64,000 bases of DNA from Poronia punctata (lineage: Eukaryota > Ascomycota > Sordariomycetes > Xylariales > Xylariaceae): positions 42,542 through 106,541 of the forward strand of contig MU401586.1 in the NCBI GenBank assembly GCA_022579005.1, given 5' to 3'. Positions 11,266-22,185 of this stretch are shown piece by piece (within the stretch, counting starts at the first letter, position 1; each line of letters opens with the position of its first letter). Under the pieces are notes generated by a model that searched no databases, was not told the origin of the DNA, and saw only the letters and a program-made list of their open reading frames with translations. The translations under genes were made by a program, and so were the position numbers.

Positions 11266-14200
11266 ACGATGTCTTGCCATGTGAGTACCATAAGGGGAAC
11301 AGAGGGGGGACCTTATCATTCTTGTATATAGCTTTTTGCATAGCAGGTATATGCATACATCATGTCTTGTATATAGCTGTCATGTAAATATTCAACAGCT
11401 TTCCTTTTCGTCAACTAGTACCTGTAGTCCTACCTGCCTTTGCCCGTGTAAATGCTTCTCGATGTGCATTCTGACAACATGTTCCGCCAAGGTCGGGCAC
11501 TTCCTGTCCCGGCAAATGCTTCCCTATTGTAACTGAGACATGGATTTGTCGGCACATTCAACAGTCTCGGACGAGAAACTGGTCTAAGACTGTTCAACAC
11601 ATGATGGCGCCACCGGCCGGCTCATCTAACTTCTTTCTCTTCTATTCCATGCATGCGCATTAGGTGTTCTAGTCAAGAGACAGACACAGACAATCGAAAC
11701 GGACCCTGCAGGCTTGCATGAAAGGCCAAGCCCGATACCTAGTCGATGTTGGCAATCTCCAGATGGTGTCGGTGTGATCAGCGGATAAGGTGGTCCTCGA
11801 TATGCCAGCAATCGATCTCAGTCGTTGGGAGAGGTCTAGAATTTTGTGCAATGCTTCGTTATCTAGGATCAACGCACGACGTCCGCCGTTCCGCTTTTTC
11901 GGCACGCCACGGAAGAGGATAATGGCGGATAAGACGGCCTTGCGGAGCCCCAAGATCCAAGGGGCTGTACGACGAGATACCTATCACGTCGTGCAAAGAA
12001 AGGCATGAAGCTGTGTTACGCTGTACCCGAATGTGCTCTCCATTCGGAATCTCGGCGACTAGGAGGGGCAAGGTCTATTTTCGGGTATGACTTTATTTAG
12101 GGTACCTCGAAAAAGACGTGCTAATACGGCCCATCGTAGCAGCATCGAAGTAGGTATTGAGTCAAGACCGCCCGCCTTATCTTGGCGTTGGTTGGCAGCT
12201 GCCCGACGGCGACGGTGTGGCTTACAAGTACACGTACACCGGTCTAAACCTCCCGCGATAAGGTAAGTCGGCCAGAGCACGGCCACGATGTCGCAGGAAC
12301 GGAAGAACGAAAACTGGGGGTACTACCTATGTGACGTAGAACCTCAACTTGCGCAGAGTTTTGCGATGCACGTCGCACATCGTTCATCCGATGCTCATCC
12401 GATGCTCATCAAGGCGACATGAACGCCAAGCGCCAATGGAACGTATGCGATATGGCACATGTTGTTTAGCGCTATCGCAGCAAAACAGAAGCGCGGCCTT
12501 CAGGGTGTCACCCTTCAATGCCCTTCTGTTGCACGTCGGAACAGGCCCTGCTAGGAAAGCTTGTTCGACAAACCGGTGAGTTGGACCTCTGTTTACACGT
12601 CAGTCAAAGCTCAAATACGGGGAGAATTTTTCCAATGGTTTTCTTGGCTACCTGACTAATGCTAAGGTGTAACGGCATTTCCCGCAGACACAGGCAGTTG
12701 CCACCGTTTCGATAGAAAAGTCGTCATCCGGTTTCAAATACCACGGCTCGATTGTGGCGCTGCAAGACTAGCTAAGTGGGCCTCTGGCGATAAAGACCCA
12801 ACAAAGGTCTTGTACGTGTAAGTGCTTACGTTGTTCTGTACAGTATTCTGTAATGGGCAAAGCTATCTGGATTAGACTAGTTCATGTTGTAAGAATGAGT
12901 CCAAGAATGTTAGATATCAAGTCAGAATATGGATTTGGCCCGGCACTTCAGGTAGGCGGTAGGTAGGTGACTCTCAATCAAGCATCATATGTGCCTAACT
13001 GAGTACCTATTTGAAGACGCCCGGCCGATTGGATTGCATTCCTTCGTCATGTTTTGTATGCAACACCCGTCCCTCCCCTGGTCCAAGGTCTGGCTCTTTA
13101 GGCACTGGGCCAAGATCACCTAATGACAGCCAAATGGGCCAAGTGCCGCTGTCACTTTTAGCGCTTCATGCCTTCTAATTCCGAGGCCCGCTAGCTGGTT
13201 AGGCCTGCTAGGGTCCGCCAGTAGAGGGCCCCGTCGGGCTGCATTGGTAGGCACGGCCCTTGCAGCTGCCTGGAAGGACCCGCTCTTCCCCTGGAAGTTG
13301 AAGTAGTTGACAATTTAACCCTGTGCGGCTCCTGTCGATCGTAACGCGCCAAGCTGATAAGACGAGGCTCCTGTCGAAACCTTCTCTTGGCTCCTAGGTT
13401 CTGCCTACTCGTAGGTCGTTGGGTTGTTAATGTCTGACGATCCTTGGTCTAAAACGTCCAAGGGAGAGGCTCTGCAATGGGTTCAGTTAATGAGTATAAT
13501 TTGCAATACAATAGGTATCATCAGTCGTAATTTACCTAGCTAAGCAAAGTTTTAAGTGGAATAAATGTTAGGAGTAGAAAGGAACTGTGGACTGTTCTTA
13601 TTGCACCTGCCAATGAGCACACATACAGTGTTTGAAGCCATTACAATACTCATATGGCACCGAAGGTAGGTATTCTCCCTTGGCCCTTTGCTGTTGCCGA
13701 CGATTCGCCACAACCCTCCAGGTACCACAATTCTGACCGATCTCTCAGAATCTTCGACTGCTCGCCAGCAGCTCTGAATCACAATACCGTCTTCTGTTTT
13801 ACACGTACATGGGCATATGTTTGTTGTTATCGATATTCTACGTGACGGAACTCGGCTCATCCCGAATGACTGATCTCTTTACTAACAGCCACAATGATAT
13901 CAGTTGTACTCTGTGCCGTCATGAGTAGGTACGATAGAGGCAAACTTAGAGGGCCTTGAAACATTGGCCATGCATGAGGATCCATTTTAACCGCGGCGGG
14001 TCCGGCTCTGAAGACTTGCGGGCCATCCAGCACAAGCCTCACAGATCGTCAAAGCGACCCAATATTGATGCAAACCTCCTCTGGCATCAAAAAAGACCCA
14101 GTAACTTTGCTAGACTTGGCCACGGTCAGTTCTTGGCAGTCGAGCACCAAGATTATAGACGTACTTTTGAGTTCCACTTGCCTTGGACTTGCCTTGCCGG

Positions 14201-14465
14201 TGGGTTGAGACTTCTACAGGTTCTCTGACTGCAGTCGCGCTTTCCTTCGACCTTAAGAATGGTTTGTATCCGTCTCCGGACTTGGATTCTAAAATCAGAA
14301 AATCACGCTCGTTCCGTCTTCGTTTCTCACCTTTTGTTCGATATCCGGAGCTACTATTAGGGCTCGGGCCATTTTTCGGAACACTCTTTTATTGCCTACT
14401 TGTTAGTTTGGCCTTTCCTGCTTTAACATTTGTGGAAACAAACCCGCATACTATCGAAAATAGTC
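11266..14465. other. Gene-poor intergenic region, about 3.2 kb
   Basis: No frame has a recognisable family motif or a convincing exon chain. The segment includes a short tandem duplication (ATCCGATGCTC twice, near 12386-12408). The last few hundred bases before 14466 are pyrimidine-rich and probably hold the promoter and leader of the transporter gene. Confidence 0.55.
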
Positions 14466-16033
14466 ATGGCGATAGAAGAGAGACAGGAGCCGGCGAGGCT
14501 GTCCCCAGAGCATACGAAAATTATCTTTAATGCCATGTCTGCTTCGTCAAGTACGCCCAGAAACTTAGCCAACGATATACCACTCATTTCTATGACAAAT
14601 GATGGTTCCGATGGTAGACCAGGCACTCCATTCGACGACACACCTACCGCTGTTAACTCCAGACGGCAGAGCTTTTCCAAAGATGTGGAGAGCCAAAATA
14701 ATCAGATTAGTGTGGACATAAACGATCCCAATAGGCCCAAGATCGGACTGCGTGAGCGGATGCACCATTTTACATGGGCTTGGTTCACATGGCCGATGAG
14801 CACGGGAGGACTTTCGCTTCGTGAGTAGCGCACCCTCTTTCCTTTTCACATATCCGGCGACGTGGTCCACGATTTGCGTGGCATCGCTATCAATTCTGGT
14901 ACAACTTGGACGAGACTAACCGGGGAAACCCCTGTTCACAGTAATATATGCCCAACCATATCAGTTTCCCGGCCTACGCCAAATAGGATTTGCCGTGTAT
15001 ATTCTGAACCTTATCATCTTTGTAACGCTCGTGGCGGCGATGATTACTCGGTTCGCTTTACACAAAGGCGACCTACGGAAGTCGATAACGCACCCTCGTG
15101 AAGGCTTCTTCCTGCCCACCTTCTTCTTGGCCGTAGCAACCATCATCACCAGCACGGAGCGCTATGTCGTTCCCGAAAACGATGCGCCTCTCCGTGCATT
15201 TATCCTCATTGCGTTTTGGACATACCTCTTAGCGACTCTTGTGCTGGCTATTAGTCAATACAGTTACATATTCGCTCATCTCAAGATCCAACAGCACACA
15301 GTTATGCCGACTTTGATGCTGCCCATCTTCCCGTCCATGTTGTCAGGAACTATTGCATCTGTCATTGCAGAAACGCAACCAGAAATTGCTGCCATTCCCA
15401 TCATTGTCGCCGGGCTCACATGCCAAGGTCTAGGCATATCAGTTGCCGTCCTGGTGTATGCCCAGATGATAGGAAGGTTGATCCAATCAGGTATGTCGGC
15501 ATTTGAAACAATGCGTTTTAACTCCGAATCATAAACGCCGATCCACTAACTTTTGGTTTGTAGACCTCCCAAACAGGGAACACCGACCGGGTCTCTTCAT
15601 GAACGTCGGACCCCCGGCCTTCACGGCGTTGGCATTTATCGGCATGGCGAATGGGCTTCCCGACACCTTTGACCACAAAGGCGATGGCATATTAGACGCC
15701 AATGTAATCCGCACGCTTGCCGTCATCGCCGCTATATTCCTCTGGGCTCTCTCGTTGTGGTGGTGGGCCATCGGAGCCGTTGCCGTCATCAGCTCACCGC
15801 CCAAATACTTCCATCTGGGCTGGTGGGCCATGGTGTTTCCCAATACTGGATTCATCCTAGCCACCATATCCATCGCCAAGGAATTGCAAAACGTATACGT
15901 ACTACGGTTCACGTCAGCGCTTTCCATCATCCTCGTTTCAACATATTTGTATGTGCTGGTCAACCAAATCAAGGCTTTCATCAAGCAGGATATTATGTAT
16001 CCTGGCCGAGACGAAGACGTGGAGGACCATTGA
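14466..16033 (+). CDS. TDT-family anion/dicarboxylate transporter (Mae1/Ssu1-like)
   Basis: Exons 14466-14820, 14942-15490 and 15564-16033 give 457 residues, close to the usual length of Mae1 and Ssu1. A polar cytosolic N-terminus of about 95 residues (Ser/Thr/Asn-rich) precedes the family signature FTWAWFTWPMSTGGLSLL. About ten hydrophobic segments follow, and a conserved RPGLFMNVGPPAF stretch lies in exon 3. The family moves malate, sulfite or related anions across the plasma membrane, and its bacterial and plant relatives (TehA, SLAC1) are anion channels. Which substrate applies here is not decidable from sequence. Intron 1 (121 nt) contains GACTAAC near 14914; the junctions restore LLIYAQPYQFPGL and QSGDLPNR. 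Confidence 0.9.
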
Positions 16034-16515
16034 AGAAATTTGGAGGGGCAAAAGAAGATTGCGTCCTCTCGCGTTCGTTTAGGTTTCAAGATGCATCCGA
16101 TCTTGTCGTTCACCGCCGCATACCCACCACTATCTAATCAGCCTTGCCATATTAATCCTGTTTAATCATCGCTGGCGATATTCCCAACATTCGTTATTGT
16201 TGGTTTCCCTTTTACTTTTGAACGCATATCAATGCATAGACGGACGCGGTATTCTTCCTCATTTCTAACATACCTACACATACATATACCCATAATTACA
16301 GCTCAGACGCTCACACCATGAGCAATTCTACATCTAGATATACGTAATAAATTATACACGTTTTTTTCTCTGCCAAACTATTACGACATTGACTAGATTA
16401 TCGTGTGACTACGTACTCAACCCTGTCCATCCACAATCCGAGATGACTCGCGTAGCGTCAACTCACTCATCCTGACATAGCTTACCTTACGGTATGGATC
16501 GTCAACAACGTCACT
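16034..16515. other. Intergenic, between transporter and tRNA
   Basis: AT-rich 3' flank of the transporter gene and upstream flank of the tRNA. No coding potential or repeat recognised. Confidence 0.5.
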
Positions 16516-16652
16516 GCCCGGTTAGCTCAATCGGTAGAGCGTGAGACTCTTAATCTCAAGGTTGCGGGTAAGTCATGGAAAATAGTATGGTCGGCCACGA
16601 GCAAACCGAAAAACTAACAGAAGTTGAATAGGTTCGACCCCCGCATTGGGCT
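16516..16652 (+). tRNA. tRNA-Lys(CTT) with a spliceosomal-type intron in the T-stem
   Basis: After removal of 16568-16631 the gene folds as a complete cloverleaf. Acceptor GCCCGGT pairs with ATTGGGC (two G-T pairs). The D-arm is GCTC/GAGC. The anticodon arm is TGAGA-CTCTTAA-TCTCA with anticodon CTT at 16549-16551. The variable loop is AGGTT, the T-arm is GCGGG-TTCGACC-CCCGC, and the discriminator is T. Internal promoter elements are present: A box TAGCTCAATCGG and a B box GGTTCGACCCC at 16631-16641, so it should be a Pol III gene. There is no intron at the usual site next to the anticodon. CCA is not encoded, as expected in eukaryotes. Confidence 0.9.
16568..16631 (+). other. 64-nt intron with spliceosomal signals inside the tRNA-Lys T-stem
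   Basis: It starts GTAAGT, has CTAAC at 16614-16618 with the branch A 14 nt from the end, and finishes TTGAATAG. Length and signals match the mRNA introns of the neighbouring genes. Excision joins GCGG to GTTCGACC and restores the five-base-pair T-stem. Canonical tRNA introns sit between positions 37 and 38 and are cut by the tRNA splicing endonuclease. This one does not fit that substrate geometry. Confidence 0.75.
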
Positions 16653-16693
16653 CAATTCCTGATGCTCCCTGACTCTGTAGGGACTCAACCATC

Positions 16694-16701
16694 TTTTTTT
16701 T
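16694..16701 (+). terminator. Pol III terminator (T8)
   Basis: A run of eight T begins about 42 nt after the tRNA and is followed by further T-rich tracts. It is the first run of more than four T downstream of the gene. Confidence 0.65.
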
Positions 16702-17400
16702 CTTTCTTTTTCTGGCTGTTGTGTCTTTCCTACTATACCTGCACGGACTTCCTGGTGTTCTCTTTTATACAGTACTGTAACCTATATCTTTTTAGGTGTA
16801 ATAATAATTATGTTTGTCATCGACGGCATTTGTACTCGTACTCGTTGACCAAAACAATTGCGCATTGTCGACCTTTTGTAAAGAGAATGGTTTCTGCAAC
16901 CGTCACATACTCGTGGACGATCTTGGCCTCAAAAGTACTTGGACAAAGCATCTCATGTAACACACCAGGCACAAAGAGGCCTTGCTCAAACAGATGATTT
17001 AACCTGCAGTTTACACATTTACGAGTAGTCTATCATGAGAGATACATCCCTTTTTTCTGAGCAATGGAAGAAGCTATTTTTGGCAGTGTACTTTATTATT
17101 TTATCTACTGTGATGACATGGGTATGTCGGGGCGTAGGCCTCGGTACATGCATGAGTTGGGTATTACCTGCAATTCAAGGGTAGCTAGCCTCCGTCCAGG
17201 GGGCGGGGTGTGGTGTGAACCTCTATATCCTTTCCTCATTATCATTCCCATCATCCCATCCGGTAACGCCATCCATGAAATTACAAGTCCCGTTGTTCCC
17301 TCCATCATTACCTCGAATGACAAGCTGTTGTTGACATATAGGTAAGGTGTAAAAGATTTTCCTCCTCCCACAAGACAAAGTCGATTCAATTTCCACCGCT
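16702..17400. other. Intergenic region, about 0.7 kb
   Basis: Pyrimidine-rich at the left, otherwise featureless. The right part is probably the 3' UTR of the leftward GT2 gene. No gene recognised. Confidence 0.5.
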
Positions 17401-18633
17401 CTAACCAGACTTGTTCTTATCCTGAGCCAATTCCTTGAGCGCCTGGCTTCCCCACTGCGTCTGGTTAAGCGTGAGCGCGGAATAGACGTTCAAGAACCCA
17501 TGGGCATAGCCGAAAAGGATGGACGCGGGCACGTAGACGAGATCCTGCGGGTATCGGCAGAAATGCGGCACAAGCTTGACAATCTTGAGGAAGAAGATCC
17601 AAATGGCGAGAGCCAGATAGCAAGCCGTGGCGTCGATGTCCATGTCGCGAATCATGTAGCGCAGAGCAAGGAAGACGAGCAAGTCCCAGATGAGCGAGGG
17701 AGTCTGGAACTGCGAGGCGTAGATGTAGTAGAAGCCCCAGATGTGGCGGGGTGAGAACCAGTATGTCTCGGTGGACATGACTGTGAAGTTTCCCCGCCAG
17801 TGGGCGCGGGCCCAGCGGAGACATTGCGCGATGTACAGGTGTCCGGACTCGACTGTTGTCTCGATGGTGGCGCGACGGTCGGGTTGGATGGCGATTTTCC
17901 AGCCTTGGGCGTAGACGTACCGGGTGAGGCACTTGTCGTCGTCGGAGTTGAGCCGTTGGCCGTTCCAGGAATCGTTGCGGAAGTAATCCATGAAGTCTTC
18001 AGATTGGAGGATTTTGGTGCGGTAGGCTGCTGTTCGGCCGGAGAGAGTGGAGATGGAGCCGTCGAGGACATTGGTGGCGAGATTATTCCAGACTCGACGC
18101 TCGAGGTAGCCGATTCCGAGGAAGTTCCAGAAATCAGGGTTGTCGTTGCGACGGACGCGTTGACGGGGGCCGCCTGCGCCGACATTGGGGTCCTCGAAGA
18201 CGGCGAGGAGATAGTCGAGGAAGCGAGGGGGCCAGAAGACGTCGTCGTCGGCAAGGACACTGATAGGGGTGCGAATCTCGGGCAAGACCTTGAGGATCTG
18301 TTCGCGCTTATGAAGAGCTGGGATGCCGAGGACTTTGACTTTGATGGAGTTATCACGACAGTACTTGGCAATATTGTCGACGTTAGCATCAGCCGTGACG
18401 ATGAGGATGGCGGCAGGGGAGCAGGCCGTGATAGTTTGCAGACACTTGAGCAAATTCTCGGGACTCTTAAAGGTTGTTGGGATTACGACCGAGACATCTT
18501 GTCCGGTGTACTTGGGTGTCTCCTGGATGGGAATCGGCTTGGAGAGCATGTAAGTCGGGATAGCCACGACTGCTCGGACATACCGAAAGGCAAAGACTCC
18601 GGCGAAAAGCGCGGTTGCAGCTGTGTTAGGCAT
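17401..18633 (-). CDS. Membrane GT2 processive glycosyltransferase (hyaluronan/chitin-synthase-like)
   Basis: Intronless, 410 residues. An N-terminal hydrophobic segment (about 5-30) precedes the GT-A domain, which begins VSVVIPTTF. Family motifs are all present: ADDDV (the DxD that binds UDP-sugar and metal), GRTAAYR, SDDDK (acidic catalytic motif) and QCLRWARAHWRG (the Q/RxxRW motif of processive synthases). Several hydrophobic segments follow (about 305-390) and would form the export channel. It is likely to add sugars to a surface polysaccharide from the cytosolic face of the plasma membrane. Related fungal GT2 proteins (Cps1-like, and the GT2 needed for hyphal growth in Zymoseptoria) are plausible relatives, by memory of family features only. 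Strong third-position G/C bias creates long shadow frames on the opposite strand. Confidence 0.9.
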   Translation of the reverse strand: MPNTAATALFAGVFAFRYVRAVVAIPTYMLSKPIPIQETPKYTGQDVSVVIPTTFKSPENLLKCLQTITACSPAAILIVTADANVDNIAKYCRDNSIKVKVLGIPALHKREQILKVLPEIRTPISVLADDDVFWPPRFLDYLLAVFEDPNVGAGGPRQRVRRNDNPDFWNFLGIGYLERRVWNNLATNVLDGSISTLSGRTAAYRTKILQSEDFMDYFRNDSWNGQRLNSDDDKCLTRYVYAQGWKIAIQPDRRATIETTVESGHLYIAQCLRWARAHWRGNFTVMSTETYWFSPRHIWGFYYIYASQFQTPSLIWDLLVFLALRYMIRDMDIDATACYLALAIWIFFLKIVKLVPHFCRYPQDLVYVPASILFGYAHGFLNVYSALTLNQTQWGSQALKELAQDKNKSG

Positions 18634-20116
18634 GGTGTAAGTTGACGATGTTGATTCGACAGTTCGTCAGGAGTTCAGGGGTTCAGGGGCGAGAGTGAAG
18701 CTGCTTGCAGTCTGAGCTCGGAACTGGTCAAGATGAGGTGGGTGAAGGATAGGAGAGATGGTCGAAAAGGGGGGGAATTTTACGATGTCTCAAGCTTACA
18801 TTTATACCCATCTTGAGGTCCAAACTGTTGTCTTCATACACCGACGGGCTTTGCATGACAATAGGAGAGCTTCATTGCTCTCAATGATACTGTAACGAGG
18901 ACGAATATATTGTCAGTGAAACGAATGGGTAGTTTGGCAACACCTTCGTTCATAAACCTACAGTTCGGACATCACAGTAAGACATTCAAGGGACTCTATA
19001 CATTGCCATTGTGTCAATGGACTATGGCGATGGGTACTGTAGCTTGCCTTTCATGTCAGGCGAGGAACAAAGGGGGCGTCCGAGGCGGGTACGAAGTCGG
19101 CTGTCACTACAGCATAATTCAGTAAGAACATGCATATACTTTGTCAATAAACACTCGTACTGTTACGTACGATGGTACTTTACAATGGAAATGGTACTGA
19201 TGCATGTCTAAGGACTATTTCTATTTACGTGCGTAGGTATTGTTCTGCTCTTGGTGGAGCTAACGCCGACCCCTGAGCAGGATGACAAATCCCGGCATTA
19301 GACACCCACCACATTCCTACACAATACAACTGATCCAACCACAGACTCTATTCTCTCTATCATGTAGGTTATTCATTGTGGCCGACAAGGGGTCCAATGG
19401 GTTTACCGATGCTACGGCTACCAAGCCTACCCAAGTGATGACGGACGGGCCGACCCGTAGCCGAGCCCGTGGTAATACATCTCAATGTCCCCGACTCATC
19501 TCGCTCTATTGACCGCTGTCTGGAAGCATTTGTCATCTTCTACTATATGAAGAAACATGTCTTGTCCCCATCCTATGTCGATTGACAATGGGGGAAGCTA
19601 CCTAATTGATGGTAGATAGGGCACTTCGCGGACGCATGCAAAATTGAACACTCAGTACCTTACATGGGGGGGGGGGGGGGGTCTGCAGATTTATCCTGGC
19701 CGTGCGACGGCCCTACCCTCTCCCCTGTAGCCTCCGTCGTGTCATTGGCATCTTTACTCGCGGCGACTTCCTCACCCCGAGAAATGGCGGGAGATTTGGG
19801 TCACCCCAAACCGACAAGAGATCACCATCACCGATTCATGAGCGGTGCGTTCGGCCACAATTCCGGGGGCCTGGGGATGTGACTAGACTACAGACGATAT
19901 ATTCCATCTGATGAGGCGCCACTTGTATAATCACAACATGCCGGAACTTGTGCTTTACCAGTGCAAAAGTTGGCCGTCAAAATGCCTGTGGAATCCCACT
20001 TCTTCTCAATGCTATCACCTTCTCCCACCTTATAGCCTATGAGACCTAAGTTAAGTAGGATGCAAGCTAAATCTTACCCCTTAGAACCGCCTCGGGGCAA
20101 ACCGGCCTTTACCTAC
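18634..20116. other. Gene-poor region with a G16 homopolymer
   Basis: The left 250 bp is the probable promoter and leader of the GT2 gene. A run of sixteen G occupies 19666-19681. No gene recognised. Confidence 0.5.
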
Positions 20117-20600
20117 CTACTCGGGTGACAGATCCTCCTCGGCCTGAACGGCATTTGCCACAAGTATTTCCCTTTCCTCGGAACTATATACCCCTATCTT
20201 AACAAAGCCGTCTGCGAGGGATGTGACAGTTTCCACGAATTCACCATGCGTTGCAAACGGCGCCTGATCCCAGATCAAGTCCAGAAAAGCCGTGCCAGGC
20301 GAAATAATTCCCGACACAGGCACGTCATATAAAGGCAACCCGTCGTTGCGCTTCCGGTCCGGCACCCCGGTATCGGTAGCACCAAACACGACACTCGGCT
20401 CGACACGTCGAGGGAATGTACAGGTTCACCCAGAGCACTGTATTGTCGGCGGAGCGGAAGTATATGGTTTCTTGATACTTGGTGTGGCTTTCCATGCCAG
20501 TACCGCCACAGCATGTCCCCGCGTGATAAGGCATGGATGATCTGGTACTTTCGTACCCCGGATTATTGTCAGGACTAACTACGGGTAGGTGGGGGAGGGG
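20117..20600 (-). pseudogene. Relic of a GH127 (DUF1680) beta-L-arabinofuranosidase-like gene
   Basis: Read leftward, about 20590-20400 encodes AGTCCGGTGMESHTKYQ followed by a segment ending VNLYIPST. This matches the hallmark cysteine/glycine motif of the GH127 family and its following strand. The frame then runs to a stop, and a different frame (20389-20117) continues with a 90-residue tail containing DVPVSGIISPGTAFLDL and WDQAPFATHGEFV, plausibly the C-terminus of the same enzyme. The catalytic first 400 or so residues of a normal 600-residue enzyme are absent, and a middle part is missing, so this is a truncated, frameshifted remnant. The family name rests on one motif; the origin of the tail is less certain. 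Confidence 0.55.
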
Positions 20601-22185
20601 TCAGATAGATGACTTGATAAAGTTGCAATGCAGTAACCCCAACCGACTGGTACAGCTAATGCCGTGACTTGCATCGGCACATATGGCTCGAAAGAGTGCA
20701 TGTCAGAGGTGGGACCATTCGATACCAATTGATGGAGACGAGACAGCCCAATGCCTGTTGATCAAATACAAATTTAATGGAGTTGAATACTGCCTTTAAA
20801 GTTTTTAGTTTCGCATTTGTTTGATAATTAGAGGATTGATGACATTCGGACAACGAAGGCGATGATCTCTTCCGGAGAGTATCGGGAATGAAATTAGGTA
20901 GTCGCATACTCGTAGATTGGACATCTATACCACCTCTATACGTGGGATGGGGTATAGCTTAGTTCCTGTCAACCAATGAATAACCCTGGCATGAGCATTT
21001 TCAGGCAGCTTGCGGATCATCATAAGACAACATGTGAGTGTGGGCTACTTGTACAAACATCCCCCCTATCTGATAAGAGCCACCCTGAAGAGTGAGACCC
21101 TTTATCTAGGTGTACCAATCTGTGATATAAGCCCATTGCGCCTACGAGTAAAGGACGTTACTTTAAATACCAAACACTGTGCATATAGCCCGTCAACGCT
21201 TCTATACTCATGCCCTGATATTCATATACTGCAGCCGCCAATCTCAGAGCTACGGTAGCAGAGCTTACTTGGATTGCCGAGGACCAAACTAGTAACATCG
21301 CGGTCAACGGCGCACCTGCGAAGCAGACACAGGCTTTACTTACGCACCTTCCGGTCACCAATATTGATATGACGTACAGCAGATACCTGGGTAAACAGCT
21401 ATAACAAGTAGTTATTATGTTGGAGCGACGAACATCTCACGGATTCTGCAAGTGCCAGGACCTAACGCCTACGGCACCATGCAATTGCCCAAATACATCT
21501 TGAAGGCTCCTCCCCTAATAATACCTTACGGGAAAGTGGCAGGCACATGGCTAAAGCGATAGAAAGAACTCCCATTATGTACTTAGACATGAACCAAGCG
21601 ACAGGGAAACCACCCCCCTCTAGCACAGGTAAGGTAGTCTCCCATCACTTCATCCGACCAAGTTAAATTGTTCAGTCTCCGATACACATTTGCCACTCGT
21701 TCAGAAAACAATAAAAACAGATCACGCTCGTTTTGTCCCTATATCGTCGTCTATCCTTTCTCTTCGTTCGCTTCTCTTTTTTGGATTGTCCAAGCATTGA
21801 AACTTCATTCCCCTTTCTCGGGACTCGATTTCTTGGTGGTTATTCCTTACCTTGCATTCCGCACTTCGTGTTATTTGCCGGTACGGATTACATAGTAGGA
21901 AGAAGATTCTTTCGTGTTTTTCCTCTCCCTTCCAAACGATTTCATTTGACCGGACGTGTCGGAGCTAAAGACAACTGGGATAATTCCGCTTGACAACGAA
22001 AAGACCGACGTGGGCGAATAAGCAACTCACACCAGAATCTTCAAAAGACCTACGACGGCTCCTCGTCCTCGAAGAACGCTTCGATCGATAGAGCTACTTG
22101 GCCTCCAAGACTAGCTTGGAAGACAAGTTTTGTGCTGTGATATCCCTTCCAGATCCGCTTTCGTCATCTGGCCAAATCCACGACC
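20601..22185. other. Intergenic region, about 1.6 kb
   Basis: No supported gene. The right 500 bp is TC-rich and probably contains the promoter and leader of the CFEM gene. Confidence 0.5.

Noticed and set aside
16516..16652. Reading the tRNA-Lys as a pseudogene with a random insertion
   Set aside because: All stems pair after exact removal of the insert, both Pol III boxes are intact, and the insert has three correctly placed intron signals.
17500..18645. Long open frames (up to 281 codons) opposite and out of frame with the GT2 gene
   Set aside because: They arise from strong G/C third-position bias of the GT2 gene; their translations are Gly/Asp/Val- or Ser/Pro-rich with no domain, whereas the GT2 frame holds all catalytic motifs.
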